A stretch of DNA of 11,710 nucleotides from JALYTZ01 sp036559125. Lineage in GTDB: Bacteria; Vulcanimicrobiota; Vulcanimicrobiia; Vulcanimicrobiales; Vulcanimicrobiaceae. How positions within the stretch are numbered: position 1 is the first letter of the stretch; every line of letters starts with the position of its first letter. The position numbers and the translations under genes are program-made. The notes under the pieces are model-generated. The model made no database searches and was not told the DNA's origin. It was given only the letters and a program-made list of their open reading frames with translations. Where the stretch lies: positions 1-11,710 of the forward strand of contig DATBTT010000052.1 of the NCBI GenBank assembly GCA_036559125.1, given 5' to 3'. Of this stretch, positions 1 through 7,120 are shown piece by piece.

Positions 1-1390
1 TTTTCTTCTTCCAGACGAGTTTGTAGTACGCGAACTGCAAGAGTAGGGCGACGCAAAATGCAATCGGGTAGCCCATCCAGACGCCGTCGAGACCGTAGTG
101 GCGCATCAGCAGGTAGGCCGACGGCACTTCGACCGCTGCGATAGAGAACACGCCGATGATCGTGGGCCATAGGACGGTTCCGCTCGAACGCATGATGCCG
201 CTCAGCACGCTTTGATTGCCGAACAGCAGGTAGCTCCACAGCGTGATCATCAACAACGCGTGCGCGATATCGAGCGTGTGCGCGTCGGTGATGAACCAGC
301 CCAGCAACTGCCACGAGAAGATGTAACACACGGCAACGATGATCCCACTGATGATGTAGCTCAGCGCGATACCGGAATGAATGACGCTGGCGAGCTTGTC
401 TTCGCGCCGCGCGCCGATGCACTGTGCGCCGAAGATCGACGCCGTAATGCCAATGCTGATCGCCGGAAACTGCACGTACCCGATTACTTGGTTGACGGCG
501 CCGTACGCTGCCGTCGCCGGCGAACCGAATCGATTGACGAACGAGATTACCGCAATCTCGGCAAGCGCCACGGTCACGACCTGAATGGCGGTAGGAATGC
601 CGATCCGCACGACCTGCCACAACACCTTCGGGTCGATCTTCAAGTCCGCGAAAATCTCGCGATCGAGTCGCAACGGATGCTTGACGTATTGCAAGTACGC
701 GAGCAGGGCGAAGAACGCGGCACCGTTGGCGATGAAACCCGAGACCGCCGCGCTGGCGATGCCGATCTGCGGCAAGCCGATCCATCCGCGAATGAACGCC
801 GGGGTCAAGAAAATCGACAGCACCGTACTGACGATCAAGAAATAAAACGGCGTCTGTGAATCGCCCGTGCCACGCATGAACGTCGTGTAGACCAAGTACG
901 GGAAAAAGATCGGCAGGGAGGCGAAGACGATGCGCGAGTACAGCACGGTGTCGTCGATGATGTCGTGCGGCGTGCCGAGCAGCCGCAGAAGCGGATAGGT
1001 GAAGAGCAGGCCGATGATGGCGACGGCGATTCCCAAGATCAAGCTAACGGAGAGCGTCGTGCCTGCAACGGCTTTCATCTTGTGCATGTCGCGCGCGCCG
1101 AACGCCTGCCCGACGAGCACCGTGCTGCCGCTCGAAAGACCGATCAGAAACGAGATCAGCAAGAAAAGCACGGGAAAGAGCGCCGAGACCGCTGCGAGTG
1201 CGTGTACGCCGATCATTCGTCCGAGAAAAATGCTCGAGAACGTCTGCGAAGCCGATTGCAAGATGTTGCTGAGCATCAACGGCACCAGAAACACGAAAAA
1301 GACGCGCCACATGGGCACGCTCTCATCGAAAACATTGACCCCGGCACGTCCGCCGCTTGCGGGGCGACCCGTCTCCTCCCGTACAGACAT
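1..1390 (-). CDS. MATE-family multidrug/solute efflux transporter (3' end cut by window)
   Basis: Integral inner-membrane exporter of the MATE (multidrug and toxic compound extrusion) family, which drives cation or drug export with a Na+ or H+ gradient. I translated the minus strand from the ATG at 1390: 463 codons stay open to position 1, so only a few C-terminal residues should be missing from a family that usually has 440-480. After a polar N-terminus (1-27) come about twelve hydrophobic segments in two similar halves. The first half has VPLMLSNILQ (36-45), GQAFGARD (94-101) and FMRGTGDSQTP (171-181), typical MATE signatures; the second starts near IGIPTAIQ (263-270) and has GAQCIGARRE (321-330), which mirrors the first-half motif. 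The Shine-Dalgarno is weak (GGGGA close to the ATG); Met27 is an alternative start. It is divergent from the S4-domain gene. The substrate cannot be read from the sequence. Confidence 0.93.
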   Translation of the reverse strand, partial: MSVREETGRPASGGRAGVNVFDESVPMWRVFFVFLVPLMLSNILQSASQTFSSIFLGRMIGVHALAAVSALFPVLFLLISFLIGLSSGSTVLVGQAFGARDMHKMKAVAGTTLSVSLILGIAVAIIGLLFTYPLLRLLGTPHDIIDDTVLYSRIVFASLPIFFPYLVYTTFMRGTGDSQTPFYFLIVSTVLSIFLTPAFIRGWIGLPQIGIASAAVSGFIANGAAFFALLAYLQYVKHPLRLDREIFADLKIDPKVLWQVVRIGIPTAIQVVTVALAEIAVISFVNRFGSPATAAYGAVNQVIGYVQFPAISIGITASIFGAQCIGARREDKLASVIHSGIALSYIISGIIVAVCYIFSWQLLGWFITDAHTLDIAHALLMITLWSYLLFGNQSVLSGIMRSSGTVLWPTIIGVFSIAAVEVPSAYLLMRHYGLDGVWMGYPIAFCVALLLQFAYYKLVWKKK

Positions 1391-1477
1391 CGTCCCCAGG
1401 TTGGCAGCCAAGATGCAAATATCTTGCGAGCGCCGCGGCAAAGGGGGAAGCGGCCGGCGAGCGTAAGCGCATGTGCG
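1391..1477. promoter_or_regulatory. Divergent intergenic region with a small inverted repeat
   Basis: This 87-bp gap separates the divergent MATE and S4-domain genes and should hold both promoters. Positions 1410-1425 form an inverted repeat, AAGAT-6 nt-ATCTT, next to a TTGG-CAG-CCAA inverted repeat at 1401-1410. TATCTT at 1420-1425 fits the TANNNT -10 pattern for the plus-strand gene, but no well-spaced -35 is visible. The repeats could be an operator for a local regulator or chance; the assignment is tentative. Confidence 0.3.
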
Positions 1478-1753
1478 ATGCGGCTCGATAAGTTCATGAA
1501 GGTCTCGCGGCTGAGCAAACGCCGGACGGAAGCGCACGAAGCTCTGGAACACGGACGGATTACCAAGGAGGGGCGTCCCGTAAAGCCGGGCTACCAAGTC
1601 AAACAGGGCGACGTTCTCGAGATACACTACGCAACCAAGTTCGTCACCGTTCGCGTACGCGAAGTGCCGCTGCGCATGACCCCCGGCGTAAAGGCCGCCG
1701 ACCTCTACGAAGTCGTCGATCAACGCAGAGACGAACCATCCGACTGGATATAA
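1478..1753 (+). CDS. rqcP: S4-domain RNA-binding protein, RqcP/YabO type
   Basis: A 91-residue protein that is almost entirely one S4 RNA-binding domain. The N-terminus MRLDKFMKVSRLSKRRTEA matches the start of Bacillus RqcP (YabO), and the following HGRITKEGRPVKPGYQVKQG and EIHYATKFVTVRV segments keep the S4 order. RqcP (86 residues in B. subtilis) works with RqcH on stalled 50S subunits, supporting C-terminal alanine tailing of nascent chains in ribosome quality control. E. coli HslR is a more distant relative. I chose the ATG at 1478 because the family begins exactly with M-R-L-D-K; the frame is open far upstream but that part lies antisense to the MATE gene. No strong ribosome-binding site precedes the ATG. 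No rqcH is seen in the window, so the role is assigned from sequence family only. Confidence 0.88.
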   Translation: MRLDKFMKVSRLSKRRTEAHEALEHGRITKEGRPVKPGYQVKQGDVLEIHYATKFVTVRVREVPLRMTPGVKAADLYEVVDQRRDEPSDWI

Positions 1754-1756
1754 CGC

Positions 1757-1781
1757 TCACCCTTCGACAGGCTCAGGGTGA
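1757..1781. repeat. Hairpin repeat, inverted copy (CACCCT-arm variant)
   Basis: Three bases after the rqcP stop codon lies a perfect 7-bp inverted repeat (TCACCCT at 1757-1763 with AGGGTGA at 1775-1781) around an 11-nt loop. Its core CTTCGACAGGCTCAG (1762-1776) is the exact reverse complement of the core in the three tandem copies that follow. In RNA the core could fold on itself or pair over 15 bp with 1803-1817. It may act as a 3' end or boundary element for rqcP, but there is no U-tract, so it is not a classical intrinsic terminator. Confidence 0.9.
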
Positions 1782-1788
1782 CGCGGGG

Positions 1789-1908
1789 GGACCTCTGTCA
1801 TGCTGAGCCTGTCGAAGCATGTCGCGGAGGGACCTCTGTCATGCTGAGCCTGTCGAAGCATGTCGCGGAGGGACCTCTGTCATGCTGAGCCTGTCGAAGC
1901 ATGTCGCG
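1789..1908. repeat. Three tandem copies of a 41-bp hairpin repeat upstream of whiA
   Basis: Three head-to-tail units with a 41-bp period (1789-1829, 1830-1870, 1871-1908, the last cut short by 3 bp). They are essentially identical, so the amplification looks recent. Each unit contains CTGAGCCTGTCGAAG flanked by 6-bp arms CATGCT and AGCATG, giving a small hairpin. This core is the short dispersed element often seen in genomes of environmental bacteria, where its translation gives a tell-tale CHAEPVEA peptide. The array ends 5 bp before the whiA start codon, so a whiA transcript starting upstream would carry these hairpins in its leader. Confidence 0.95.
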
Positions 1909-1913
1909 CCCGG

Positions 1914-2819
1914 ATGAGTAGTTCGTTTTCGGCGGATACGAAGGATGCGCTGGCTCGGGACGTGCCTGAGGCGGCGCATTGCCGCGATGCGTTGCTGGCC
2001 GGACTCGCGCTGTACGGCCGGGAAGGGGATGGCGCGTCGTTCGTTACGCATCGCAACGCGATCGCGCGGCTCTTTCGCTCGCTCGTCCACCCCGCCGCTC
2101 CGGCAATGCAAAAAGTCGCGGGAAAGCGGCTCTTTCGCACGCCGGCCTACCGGATGGCGCTCTCCGAGCATCTGCGCGAATGGCCGAAAAAGCCGATGCA
2201 CAAGTGCGACCGCATTATGGAGGCGCGCGGCGCATTTTTAGCATGCGGATCGATCTCGGCGGCCGCGCAGGGATACCACCTGGAGTTCGTGCTGCCCGCC
2301 AGCGAGCACGCCGAGCGGCTCGCCTGGACGCTGCGTGCGGTCGCCCATCTCCCTAAGCGCATGGAGCGAAAAGGACACGCCGTGCTCTATTATAAGGATT
2401 TCGACACGATCGCCGACGTGCTCGCCGTGATTGGGGCGCACGGCGCGGTATTGCACCTCGAGGACGTGCGGGCACTCAAGGAAACGAAAAATCGCATCCA
2501 CCGCCTGGTCAACACCGAGGCGGCCAATCTCGAGCGAGCGGCCGCGGCGGGCGCCGCGCAGCGTCAAACCATCGATTTCATCGCGAGTGCCTACGGCTTG
2601 CAGCACCTCTCGCCCGCGCTGCGCGAGATAGCCACCCTTCGCGTCGCGCATCCCGACGAGAGCCTCGCCGAGCTGGGGCGACGCTGCAACCCGGCGATCG
2701 GCAAGCCTACGGTCAACAGCCGCCTCGCCGCGCTCGGCCGGCTCGCCCGCCGCCTACGCGGCGAATTCTCAGGTGGCGCCGGCCCAAGGCGCTACACGTC
2801 CCCTCGGAGTAACTCCTAG
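1914..2819 (+). CDS. whiA: DNA-binding protein WhiA
   Basis: A 301-residue WhiA, the usual family length. WhiA has a degenerate LAGLIDADG homing-endonuclease fold followed by a helix-turn-helix, and acts as a sporulation regulator with WhiB in Streptomyces and in cell division or chromosome segregation in Firmicutes. The start MSSSFSADTKDALAR resembles the family N-terminus. ARGAFLACGSIS (104-115) followed by GYHLEF (120-125) is the LAGLIDADG-like segment. KNRIHRLVNTEAANLERA (192-209) and the C-terminal block LREIATLRVAHPDESLAELG to KPTVNSRLAALGRLA (236-278) are the diagnostic linker and HTH. I chose ATG 1914; the in-frame ATG at 1860 would add 18 residues translated from the repeat. The stop lies 33 bp before gap, and whiA-gap-pgk-tpi is a conserved actinobacterial order. 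No strong ribosome-binding site precedes 1914. Confidence 0.93.
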   Translation: MSSSFSADTKDALARDVPEAAHCRDALLAGLALYGREGDGASFVTHRNAIARLFRSLVHPAAPAMQKVAGKRLFRTPAYRMALSEHLREWPKKPMHKCDRIMEARGAFLACGSISAAAQGYHLEFVLPASEHAERLAWTLRAVAHLPKRMERKGHAVLYYKDFDTIADVLAVIGAHGAVLHLEDVRALKETKNRIHRLVNTEAANLERAAAAGAAQRQTIDFIASAYGLQHLSPALREIATLRVAHPDESLAELGRRCNPAIGKPTVNSRLAALGRLARRLRGEFSGGAGPRRYTSPRSNS

Positions 2820-2852
2820 AGCCTTTTCCCTTCACAAAGCACGGAGATTCGC

Positions 2853-3866
2853 ATGCGCATCGGGATCAACGGCTTCGGCCGCATCGGTAGAAACTTTGCC
2901 AAGGCCCTTATGGAGCGCCACGCGGGCGTCGAAATCGCCGCCGTCAACGACTTGACGAGCGCCGCCGAGTGCGCCCATCTGTTCAAATACGATTCGAATT
3001 ATGGCCCGTACGACGGCACCGTGACGGCCGGCAGCGATTCGATTTCGATCGACGGTCAAACCATCAAGGTGATAGCCGAGCGCGACCCTGCGAAAATCCC
3101 GTGGAAAGCGCTGGGCGTCGACGTCGTCATCGAATCTACGGGGCTGTTCACCGATGCGAGCAAGGCGCGGGCGCATATCGACGGTGGCGGCGCGCAAAAA
3201 GTCATCATTTCAGCGCCGGCCAAAGGTGAGGACGTCACGCTGGTGCTCGGCGTCAATCACGAACAATACGATCCCGAGAAGCACCACATCATCTCGAACG
3301 CGTCGTGCACGACGAACTGTCTGGCGACCGCCGTCAAGCCGATCGTCGACAATCTGGGTTGGGTCAAGGGCTTCATGTCCACGATCCACTCGTACACGAA
3401 CGATCAAAATATCTTGGACGCTCCGCACAAAGACATCCGGCGCGCGCGCAATGCCGCAACCAATATCATTCCGACGTCGTCGGGCGCGGCGAAGGCATTG
3501 TTTCTGACGATCCCCGAAGTGCAGGGGACCTTCGACGGCTTCGCGCTGCGCGTGCCGACGGCAACGGTGTCGATGGTCTACCTCGTGGCTCAAGTGAAGA
3601 AAGAGACGACGCGCGACGAACTCAACGCGATTCTGCGCGGTGCGAGCGAAAACGCGCTCAAAGAGTACGTGCTATATACCGAGGAAGAACTCGTTTCGAG
3701 CGACTTCAAGGGCTCGCCGTATAGCTCCATCATCGATTCGAAATTGACGCAGGCCAACGGCGATCTCGTGCAGGTCTGCGCGTGGTACGACAACGAGTGG
3801 GGCTATTCGTGCCGGCTCGCCGATCTGACGGCGATGGTTCTCGAAAAGATTCCGGCGCGGGCATAG
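2853..3866 (+). CDS. gap: Type I glyceraldehyde-3-phosphate dehydrogenase
   Basis: Cytosolic homotetrameric GAPDH, converting glyceraldehyde-3-phosphate, NAD+ and phosphate to 1,3-bisphosphoglycerate. Its 337 residues are the normal length. The Rossmann motif GINGFGRIGR is at 4-13, the catalytic signature SNASCTTNCLA at 148-158 with Cys152, the partner His179 lies in STIHSYTND, and WYDNEWGY is at 311-318. Asp33 in VND and Pro191 in LDAPHKD favour NAD over NADP, although Ala190 replaces the Leu often seen in strictly NAD-dependent enzymes, so cofactor preference is inferred. A ribosome-binding site GGAG sits at 2843-2846. It follows whiA by 33 bp and is followed after 7 bp by the peptidase gene. 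The product 1,3-bisphosphoglycerate is the substrate of Pgk encoded two genes downstream. Confidence 0.97.
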   Translation: MRIGINGFGRIGRNFAKALMERHAGVEIAAVNDLTSAAECAHLFKYDSNYGPYDGTVTAGSDSISIDGQTIKVIAERDPAKIPWKALGVDVVIESTGLFTDASKARAHIDGGGAQKVIISAPAKGEDVTLVLGVNHEQYDPEKHHIISNASCTTNCLATAVKPIVDNLGWVKGFMSTIHSYTNDQNILDAPHKDIRRARNAATNIIPTSSGAAKALFLTIPEVQGTFDGFALRVPTATVSMVYLVAQVKKETTRDELNAILRGASENALKEYVLYTEEELVSSDFKGSPYSSIIDSKLTQANGDLVQVCAWYDNEWGYSCRLADLTAMVLEKIPARA

Positions 3867-3873
3867 CAGGTTA

Positions 3874-5892
3874 GTGTTTTCGCGATGTGTGCGCCGCGCA
3901 GCGGTCATCTGCTGCTCGAGCGTGGTTCTGGCGGGAAGCCCTGCTTACGCCGCCGCGCGACCGTTCGCGCTAGCCGATACGTACGCCATCGTCGGGCTCT
4001 CCTCACCGCGCGTTTCTCCCGACGGCAGCAAACTCGTTTTCGTGCGCTCGCACGTGAACTTGAAAACGGATCGACGCGATCCACAACTCATGCTGCTCGA
4101 CATGAAGACGCGCGCCCAGCGCGCCCTGACGACCACGCGCGAGGGCGTCGGCGAACCGCAATGGTCGCCGCAGGGCGACGCCATCGCGTTCCTCGCAACC
4201 GAGAATCACCAACGGCAAGTCTACGTGATGCCGATGGACGGCGGCGATTCGGTGCGCGCGACCAATGCGCCGCAAGGCGTCGATCAATTCGTTTGGCGCC
4301 CAGACGGCAAAGCAATCGCCTACATTACCACCGACGCCGTTCCTAAGCGCACCGGCATCGCACAATGGCAAGACTCGTTTCGCGTCGGCGATAACGCGTA
4401 CTTGAGCCCGGGACCGTTTCCGCCCGCGCATCTGTGGCTCGCCACGCGCGATAATGAGGACGGCTGGAGCGCGCGGCGATTGACGCACGGCGATTGGAGC
4501 GTCGCGAGCGGCGAAACGGGGTCGACCCTGACGTTTTCGGCCGACGGCGCGCACCTTGCCTACGTTCGATTACCCAATGCCCTATTGGGCGATGCCGAAC
4601 GCTCCGTGGTCGAGGTGCTCGACGTTGCGAGCGGCCGCAGCACGCCGCTGACGGGACGTACGCGCTTCGAATATAACCCGCAAGTCGCACCGGCGGGCTC
4701 CCGCGTCGCGTACACCTATGCGCGCGACGGCGACGCGATGAATGTGGCGGACATTTTTATCTCCCCGGGTCGCGGCGTCGGGCACGACATCTCGCGCGGT
4801 ATGGATCGCAATACGACGAACTACGCGTGGTATCCGGATGGCCGCGCGCTGCTGGTCAACGCCAACGACGGCACGCAGCGCGCGCTGTGGAAGCTCGGCG
4901 TCGACGGAACCTTCACGCGATTCGCGCTCGGAGACGTCAGCGCGTTCGGCGACTTCGACGGCAGCATCGCCCCCGACGGCGGGGTAGCGTTCGTGGGTTC
5001 GACGCCGCATCATCCGGGCGAACTTTATTACGCCGCTTCGCCTACCACCGCGCCGCTACGGCTAACGCACGAGAACGACGCAATCGCCGCGCGCGCGTTG
5101 GGAGACGTACGCAGTCTAACGTGGACCGGGCCGGGCGGCTTTCACGAAGACGGCGTCTTGACGTATCCGGTCGGGTACGCAAGCCTTGCGCGGGCGCACG
5201 CCGGTCAACATTTTCCGCTCGTGTTATTGATTCACGGCGGCCCGACGGGCGCATCGACGACCGGATTCGACGAACTCGCGCAATTGATGGCGGCGCGCGG
5301 ATGGTTTGTCTTGCAGCCGAACTATCGCGGCAGCGACAATCTCGGCAACGCCTACCAGCACGCGATTTTTGCCGATGCCACCGACGGGCCGGGAAAAGAC
5401 ATCATGGCCGGCGTTAGCCAAGTCGAACGCGTCGCACCCGTCGATACGCGTCGCATCGCCGTATCCGGCTGGTCGTACGGCGGAATGATGACGTCCTGGA
5501 TGATCACGCATTATCACATCTGGAACAGCGCCGTCTCCGGCGCCGCAGTCGACGATCTGGTGTACGACTACTCGCTAGCCGACGACATCAGCGCGGATCG
5601 CCTATCGATGCCCGGCTCGCCGTTCGTCGGGAAGAACATGAAGCTGTACCAGGACGTTTCGCCGCTAACGTATTACCGCGACGTCCGCACGCCGACGCTG
5701 ATCCTCTCCGACGTGTACGACGTGCGCGTTCCGGCGGCGCAGTCGTACGCGTTCTACCACGCGCTGCGCGACAACGGCGTCCCGGTCGAGTTCTATCAAT
5801 GGCCCGTCCACGGGCATTTTCCGGGCGACCCGGTCCGCATCGCCGACGTCTACCGGCGGTGGATGGGCTGGATCGCAACGCACTTTCACTAG
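3874..5892 (+). CDS. Secreted S9-family (prolyl oligopeptidase-like) serine peptidase
   Basis: A 672-residue exported peptidase. A GTG start gives an N-terminus with several Arg residues, a hydrophobic stretch (9-21) and an AYA cleavage site near residue 26, so it should leave the cytoplasm by Sec and signal peptidase I. Residues about 30-420 are a beta-propeller with repeated S-P/A-D-G blades (VSPDGSKLVF 47-56, WSPQGDAIAF 97-106, WRPDGKAIAY 141-150, FSADGAHLAY 221-230). The C-terminal alpha/beta-hydrolase domain has HGGP (454-457), the nucleophile elbow GWSYGG (Ser534), SDVYDVRVP (Asp616) and a His in PVHGHF (His648 most likely). This architecture fits S9 peptidases of the acylaminoacyl or dipeptidyl-peptidase type; the substrate is unknown. 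It lies 7 bp after gap and 10 bp before pgk, an unusual place for an exported peptidase. The start has only a weak ribosome-binding site. Confidence 0.92.
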   Translation: MFSRCVRRAAVICCSSVVLAGSPAYAAARPFALADTYAIVGLSSPRVSPDGSKLVFVRSHVNLKTDRRDPQLMLLDMKTRAQRALTTTREGVGEPQWSPQGDAIAFLATENHQRQVYVMPMDGGDSVRATNAPQGVDQFVWRPDGKAIAYITTDAVPKRTGIAQWQDSFRVGDNAYLSPGPFPPAHLWLATRDNEDGWSARRLTHGDWSVASGETGSTLTFSADGAHLAYVRLPNALLGDAERSVVEVLDVASGRSTPLTGRTRFEYNPQVAPAGSRVAYTYARDGDAMNVADIFISPGRGVGHDISRGMDRNTTNYAWYPDGRALLVNANDGTQRALWKLGVDGTFTRFALGDVSAFGDFDGSIAPDGGVAFVGSTPHHPGELYYAASPTTAPLRLTHENDAIAARALGDVRSLTWTGPGGFHEDGVLTYPVGYASLARAHAGQHFPLVLLIHGGPTGASTTGFDELAQLMAARGWFVLQPNYRGSDNLGNAYQHAIFADATDGPGKDIMAGVSQVERVAPVDTRRIAVSGWSYGGMMTSWMITHYHIWNSAVSGAAVDDLVYDYSLADDISADRLSMPGSPFVGKNMKLYQDVSPLTYYRDVRTPTLILSDVYDVRVPAAQSYAFYHALRDNGVPVEFYQWPVHGHFPGDPVRIADVYRRWMGWIATHFH

Positions 5893-5902
5893 GGTGGGAC
5901 AC

Positions 5903-7120
5903 ATGGATTTTCACACGCTCAAGGACCTGCACGTCCGCGGTAAGCGCGTACTCGTACGCGAGGATCTCAACGTGCCGATGACATCCGGTGAGAACGGCCC
6001 GGCGATTGCCGACTACACGCGCATCGATGCGGCATTGCCGACGCTGCGTTATTTGAGCGAGCACGGAGCGAAGACCGTCGTCATGTCGCACCTCGGTCGT
6101 CCCGACGGGAAGCCGGATCCCAAGCTTTCGCTTGCGCCCGTCGCACGCGCGCTGTCGGAACGGCTCGGCAAAGACGTGGCTTTCGCGAGCGATTGCGTGG
6201 GCGAAACGGCGCGCGCGGCAGTCGAGCGATTGCAAGACGGCGATATTCTGCTTTTGGAAAACGTGCGCTTCCACGCCGAAGAAGAGCGCAACGATCGCGC
6301 GTTTGCCGAACAATTGGCCTCGCTCGGCGACCTCTACGTCAACGATGCCTTCGGAACCGCGCATCGCGCGCACGCCTCGACCGAAGGCGTCGCGCATTTG
6401 CTTCCCAACGCTGCGGGCCTGCTGATGGAAGCGGAGTTGCGCGCGCTCGCGGGCCTCGCGACCGATCCACAACCCCCATTCGTTTGCGTCATCGGCGGCG
6501 CGAAGGTCAAAGACAAGGTCGGCGTGTTCACCAATCTCATGGAGCGCGTGCAGGCGTTCTGCATCGGCGGCGGCATGGCCAATACGTTTCTGGCGGCCAA
6601 GGGGATCGGCGTCGGCACGTCGTTGCGCGACGACGATCTGGGCCCCGCTACAACGATTCTCGAACAGGCGAAAGGCAAAGACGTTTCGTTACTGCTGCCG
6701 GTCGACGCCGTCGTCTCGACCTCGTTCGACAACGACGCGGGGGCGCACGCCGTCGATTTGGCGCACATAGGCGACGCGATGATACTCGACATCGGCCCGA
6801 AGACCGCGCAAGAGTACGCGAAAGTGATCGAAACCGCACGCACTATCGTGTTCAACGGTCCGATGGGCGTCTACGAGAAACCGGCGTATCAGGCGGGCAC
6901 CAAGGTGGTCGGCGACGCGATCGCGCGCGCGACCGAATCCGGCGCGATTAGCGTGGTCGGAGGCGGCGACGCCGCCGCAGCCGCACACGAACTCGGGTTC
7001 GCGGGCAAAATGACGCACGTCAGCACCGGCGGTGGCGCCACGCTCGAATTTCTCGAAGGCAAGACCCTGCCGGGAGTCGCGGCGCTCTCGCTTCATCGCG
7101 GCGACCGAGGGAGCGGCTAG
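5903..7120 (+). CDS. pgk: Phosphoglycerate kinase
   Basis: Cytosolic monomeric kinase that transfers the acyl phosphate of 1,3-bisphosphoglycerate to ADP, giving 3-phosphoglycerate and ATP. From ATG 5903 it has 405 residues, within the family range. The substrate-binding N-domain has VREDLNVP (18-25, usually VRVDFNVP), SHLGRP (62-67), NVRF (120-123) and NDAFGTAHRAHAST (147-160). The nucleotide-binding C-domain has GGAKVKDKV (198-206), NGPMGVYE (318-325), GGGDAAAA (353-360) and STGGGATLEFLEG (374-386). An in-frame GTG at 5894 would add three residues, but ATG 5903 has a GGGTGGGA ribosome-binding site at the right distance (5892-5899) and gives the normal family start. Its TAG stop shares one base with the GTG start of tpiA. 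Confidence 0.97.
   Translation: MDFHTLKDLHVRGKRVLVREDLNVPMTSGENGPAIADYTRIDAALPTLRYLSEHGAKTVVMSHLGRPDGKPDPKLSLAPVARALSERLGKDVAFASDCVGETARAAVERLQDGDILLLENVRFHAEEERNDRAFAEQLASLGDLYVNDAFGTAHRAHASTEGVAHLLPNAAGLLMEAELRALAGLATDPQPPFVCVIGGAKVKDKVGVFTNLMERVQAFCIGGGMANTFLAAKGIGVGTSLRDDDLGPATTILEQAKGKDVSLLLPVDAVVSTSFDNDAGAHAVDLAHIGDAMILDIGPKTAQEYAKVIETARTIVFNGPMGVYEKPAYQAGTKVVGDAIARATESGAISVVGGGDAAAAAHELGFAGKMTHVSTGGGATLEFLEGKTLPGVAALSLHRGDRGSG

Noticed and set aside
212..859. Long plus-strand ORF (215 codons)
   Set aside because: It lies antisense to the MATE gene, whose translation has clear family motifs; the ORF product is a charged, low-hydrophobicity sequence typical of a high-GC shadow frame.
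965..1477. 171-codon upstream extension of the S4-domain protein
   Set aside because: The extension is antisense to the MATE gene and has no family similarity, while the RqcP family starts exactly at 1478.
1471..1491. Six-codon ORF overlapping the rqcP start
   Set aside because: ATG 1471 to TAA 1491 could be a coupling leader, but it has no ribosome-binding site and is too short to distinguish from chance.
1789..1908. CRISPR array
   Set aside because: The regularly spaced 41-bp units are identical throughout, with no variable spacers; this is a tandem repeat.
2806..2816. Terminator at the end of whiA
   Set aside because: GGAGT-A-ACTCC is palindromic but has a one-base centre that cannot form a hairpin loop, and gap follows closely with no U-tract directly after it.
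5588..6472. 294-codon minus-strand ORF
   Set aside because: It spans the end of the peptidase gene and the 5' half of pgk in antisense; its product is Arg-rich with no recognisable domain.
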